From positions 1 to 64,000 of the forward strand of contig NZ_JAIPUT010000013.1 in assembly GCF_020055635.1 (NCBI RefSeq): DNA of 64,000 nucleotides. Reading direction: 5' to 3'. The stretch is from Marivita sp. Lineage in GTDB: Bacteria > Pseudomonadota > Alphaproteobacteria > Rhodobacterales > Rhodobacteraceae. This document shows positions 63,570 through 64,000 of this stretch, piece after piece (position 1 is the stretch's first letter; the number at the start of each line of letters is the position of its first letter). A program made the position numbers and the translations under genes. The notes below the pieces were generated by a model. That model ran no database searches. It was not told where the DNA came from and was given only the letters and a program-made list of their open reading frames with translations.

Positions 63570-64000
63570 TTATTCGTCGGGCGTGGCGTGGATCGCGAAT
63601 TGTTCCAGCCCGGCCTCCTGCGCCTCGATCACGCGAAAGCTCTCGCGCACGCCCGCGTCGGTCAGTTCGCGCGCCACGGTCAGCAGGGTGTTGGGGGCGT
63701 GATCTTCGCAGAGTTCGATCATATGTGCGATTTCGGCCTCGGCGACGGGTAGGGCGGCGGCGATGTCGGGGGCGCCGTAAAGATCGACGAAATGCTGAGC
63801 CAGCGTCTGGGTGAGCGCGTCGCGCTCGGCGGGTTCGACGGTGGTGACGGCGACGAAGGTCACGCGGCCCGATGTCTCGAGCCCAAGCCAGCCATTGGCG
63901 AAGGCCTGGCGCTGTTTGCCGCTGAGGTCGGCCTCGGTCCAGTCCGAGAATTCGAATCCGCCCGAGATGCACCATTCACCCGTGCGCGCCGGGTTGGCAT
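63570..64000 (-). CDS. DUF6505-like hypothetical protein (5' end outside the window)
   Basis: The frame is open to the window edge, giving at least 143 residues; the ORF track shows only the part after an internal GTG. Visible blocks are ARTGEWCISGGFEFSDWTEA, RQAFANGWLGLETSGRVTF, VAEAEIAHMIELCEDHAPNT and LLTVARELTDAGVRESFRVI. I recognise the pattern as DUF6505-like, a Rhodobacterales family without known function. Its gene partners lie beyond the window. Confidence 0.75.
   Translation of the reverse strand, partial: ANPARTGEWCISGGFEFSDWTEADLSGKQRQAFANGWLGLETSGRVTFVAVTTVEPAERDALTQTLAQHFVDLYGAPDIAAALPVAEAEIAHMIELCEDHAPNTLLTVARELTDAGVRESFRVIEAQEAGLEQFAIHATPDE

Noticed and set aside
61888-63975. 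695-aa ORF on the minus strand
   Set aside because: Shadow of the GlcD-type gene, and it also runs through the extragenic repeat; composition is shadow-like.

Overview
The window is a contiguous, gene-dense chromosomal segment (high G+C, short intergenic gaps) from an alphaproteobacterium, most likely a member of the Rhodobacteraceae/Roseobacter group. That reading rests on the PhyR-NepR-EcfG stress system, Flp pilins with a GAVTVDW processing region, a DUF6505-like protein, the aa3-oxidase assembly cluster, and a GTATTTG...AGATGAAG-type extragenic element that occurs at both ends of the window. No tRNA, rRNA, CRISPR array, transposase, integrase or prophage was seen.

Layout. 1-0.8 kb: a phased 11-bp repeat array before a small membrane protein, then a DUF1127 protein. 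1-3.2 kb: ruvCAB. 3.3-14.8 kb: a general stress response (GSR) island. The regulators phyR / nepR-ecfG-histidine kinase sit in the middle. Around them are envelope and stress genes (PRC-barrel, PLDc_N, phospholipase D, AI-2E transporter, Crp-type regulator, pseudo-receiver, DUF883/holin-like pair, DUF1328, entericidin, ExoD, an unknown secreted protein). Reading both strands I find seven exact GGAAC-N16-CGTT motifs, one exact N17 version and three one-mismatch versions, nearly all placed just upstream of these genes. One exact promoter (4333-4357) precedes no annotated gene; about 105 bp further on there is a strong intrinsic terminator, which predicts a ~130-nt GSR-controlled small RNA. I consider this the most interesting item in the window.

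14.9-23.2 kb: a Rhodobacteraceae hypothetical, ThpR, then ybgC-tolQRAB-pal-cpoB-tilS. 23.3-30 kb: ftsH, a methyltransferase, a MOSC protein, fhs and folD (C1-tetrahydrofolate), a hotdog thioesterase. 30.1-43.3 kb: a membrane LytTR regulator, then a complete Tad/Flp pilus locus on the minus strand (two Flp pilins, CpaB, CpaC, an OmpA-like lipoprotein at the CpaD position, CpaE, CpaF, TadB, TadC, two TPR lipoproteins, CpaA peptidase, an uncharacterised AAA ATPase). Internal terminators split the locus into several transcription units. 43.6-47.6 kb: a lytic transglycosylase, then the 3-oxoacid CoA-transferase subunits scoA and scoB separated by a GSCFA protein and an SGNH-like protein in one tightly packed operon. 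47.8-53.4 kb: topA, dprA, tldD.

53.5-61 kb: coxB-ctaB-small membrane protein-ctaG-coxC-surf1, running on without a clear break into thrC, an M16 peptidase and a GNAT acetyltransferase. Oxidase subunit I (ctaD) is not in the window. A perfect FNR-type box lies between tldD and coxB. 61-64 kb: a secreted metallo-beta-lactamase-fold protein, a GlcD-type FAD oxidoreductase, an extragenic repeat/terminator region and a truncated DUF6505-like gene.

Functional assignments are from motif and family recognition by eye. Promoters, operators and the sRNA are sequence-based predictions.
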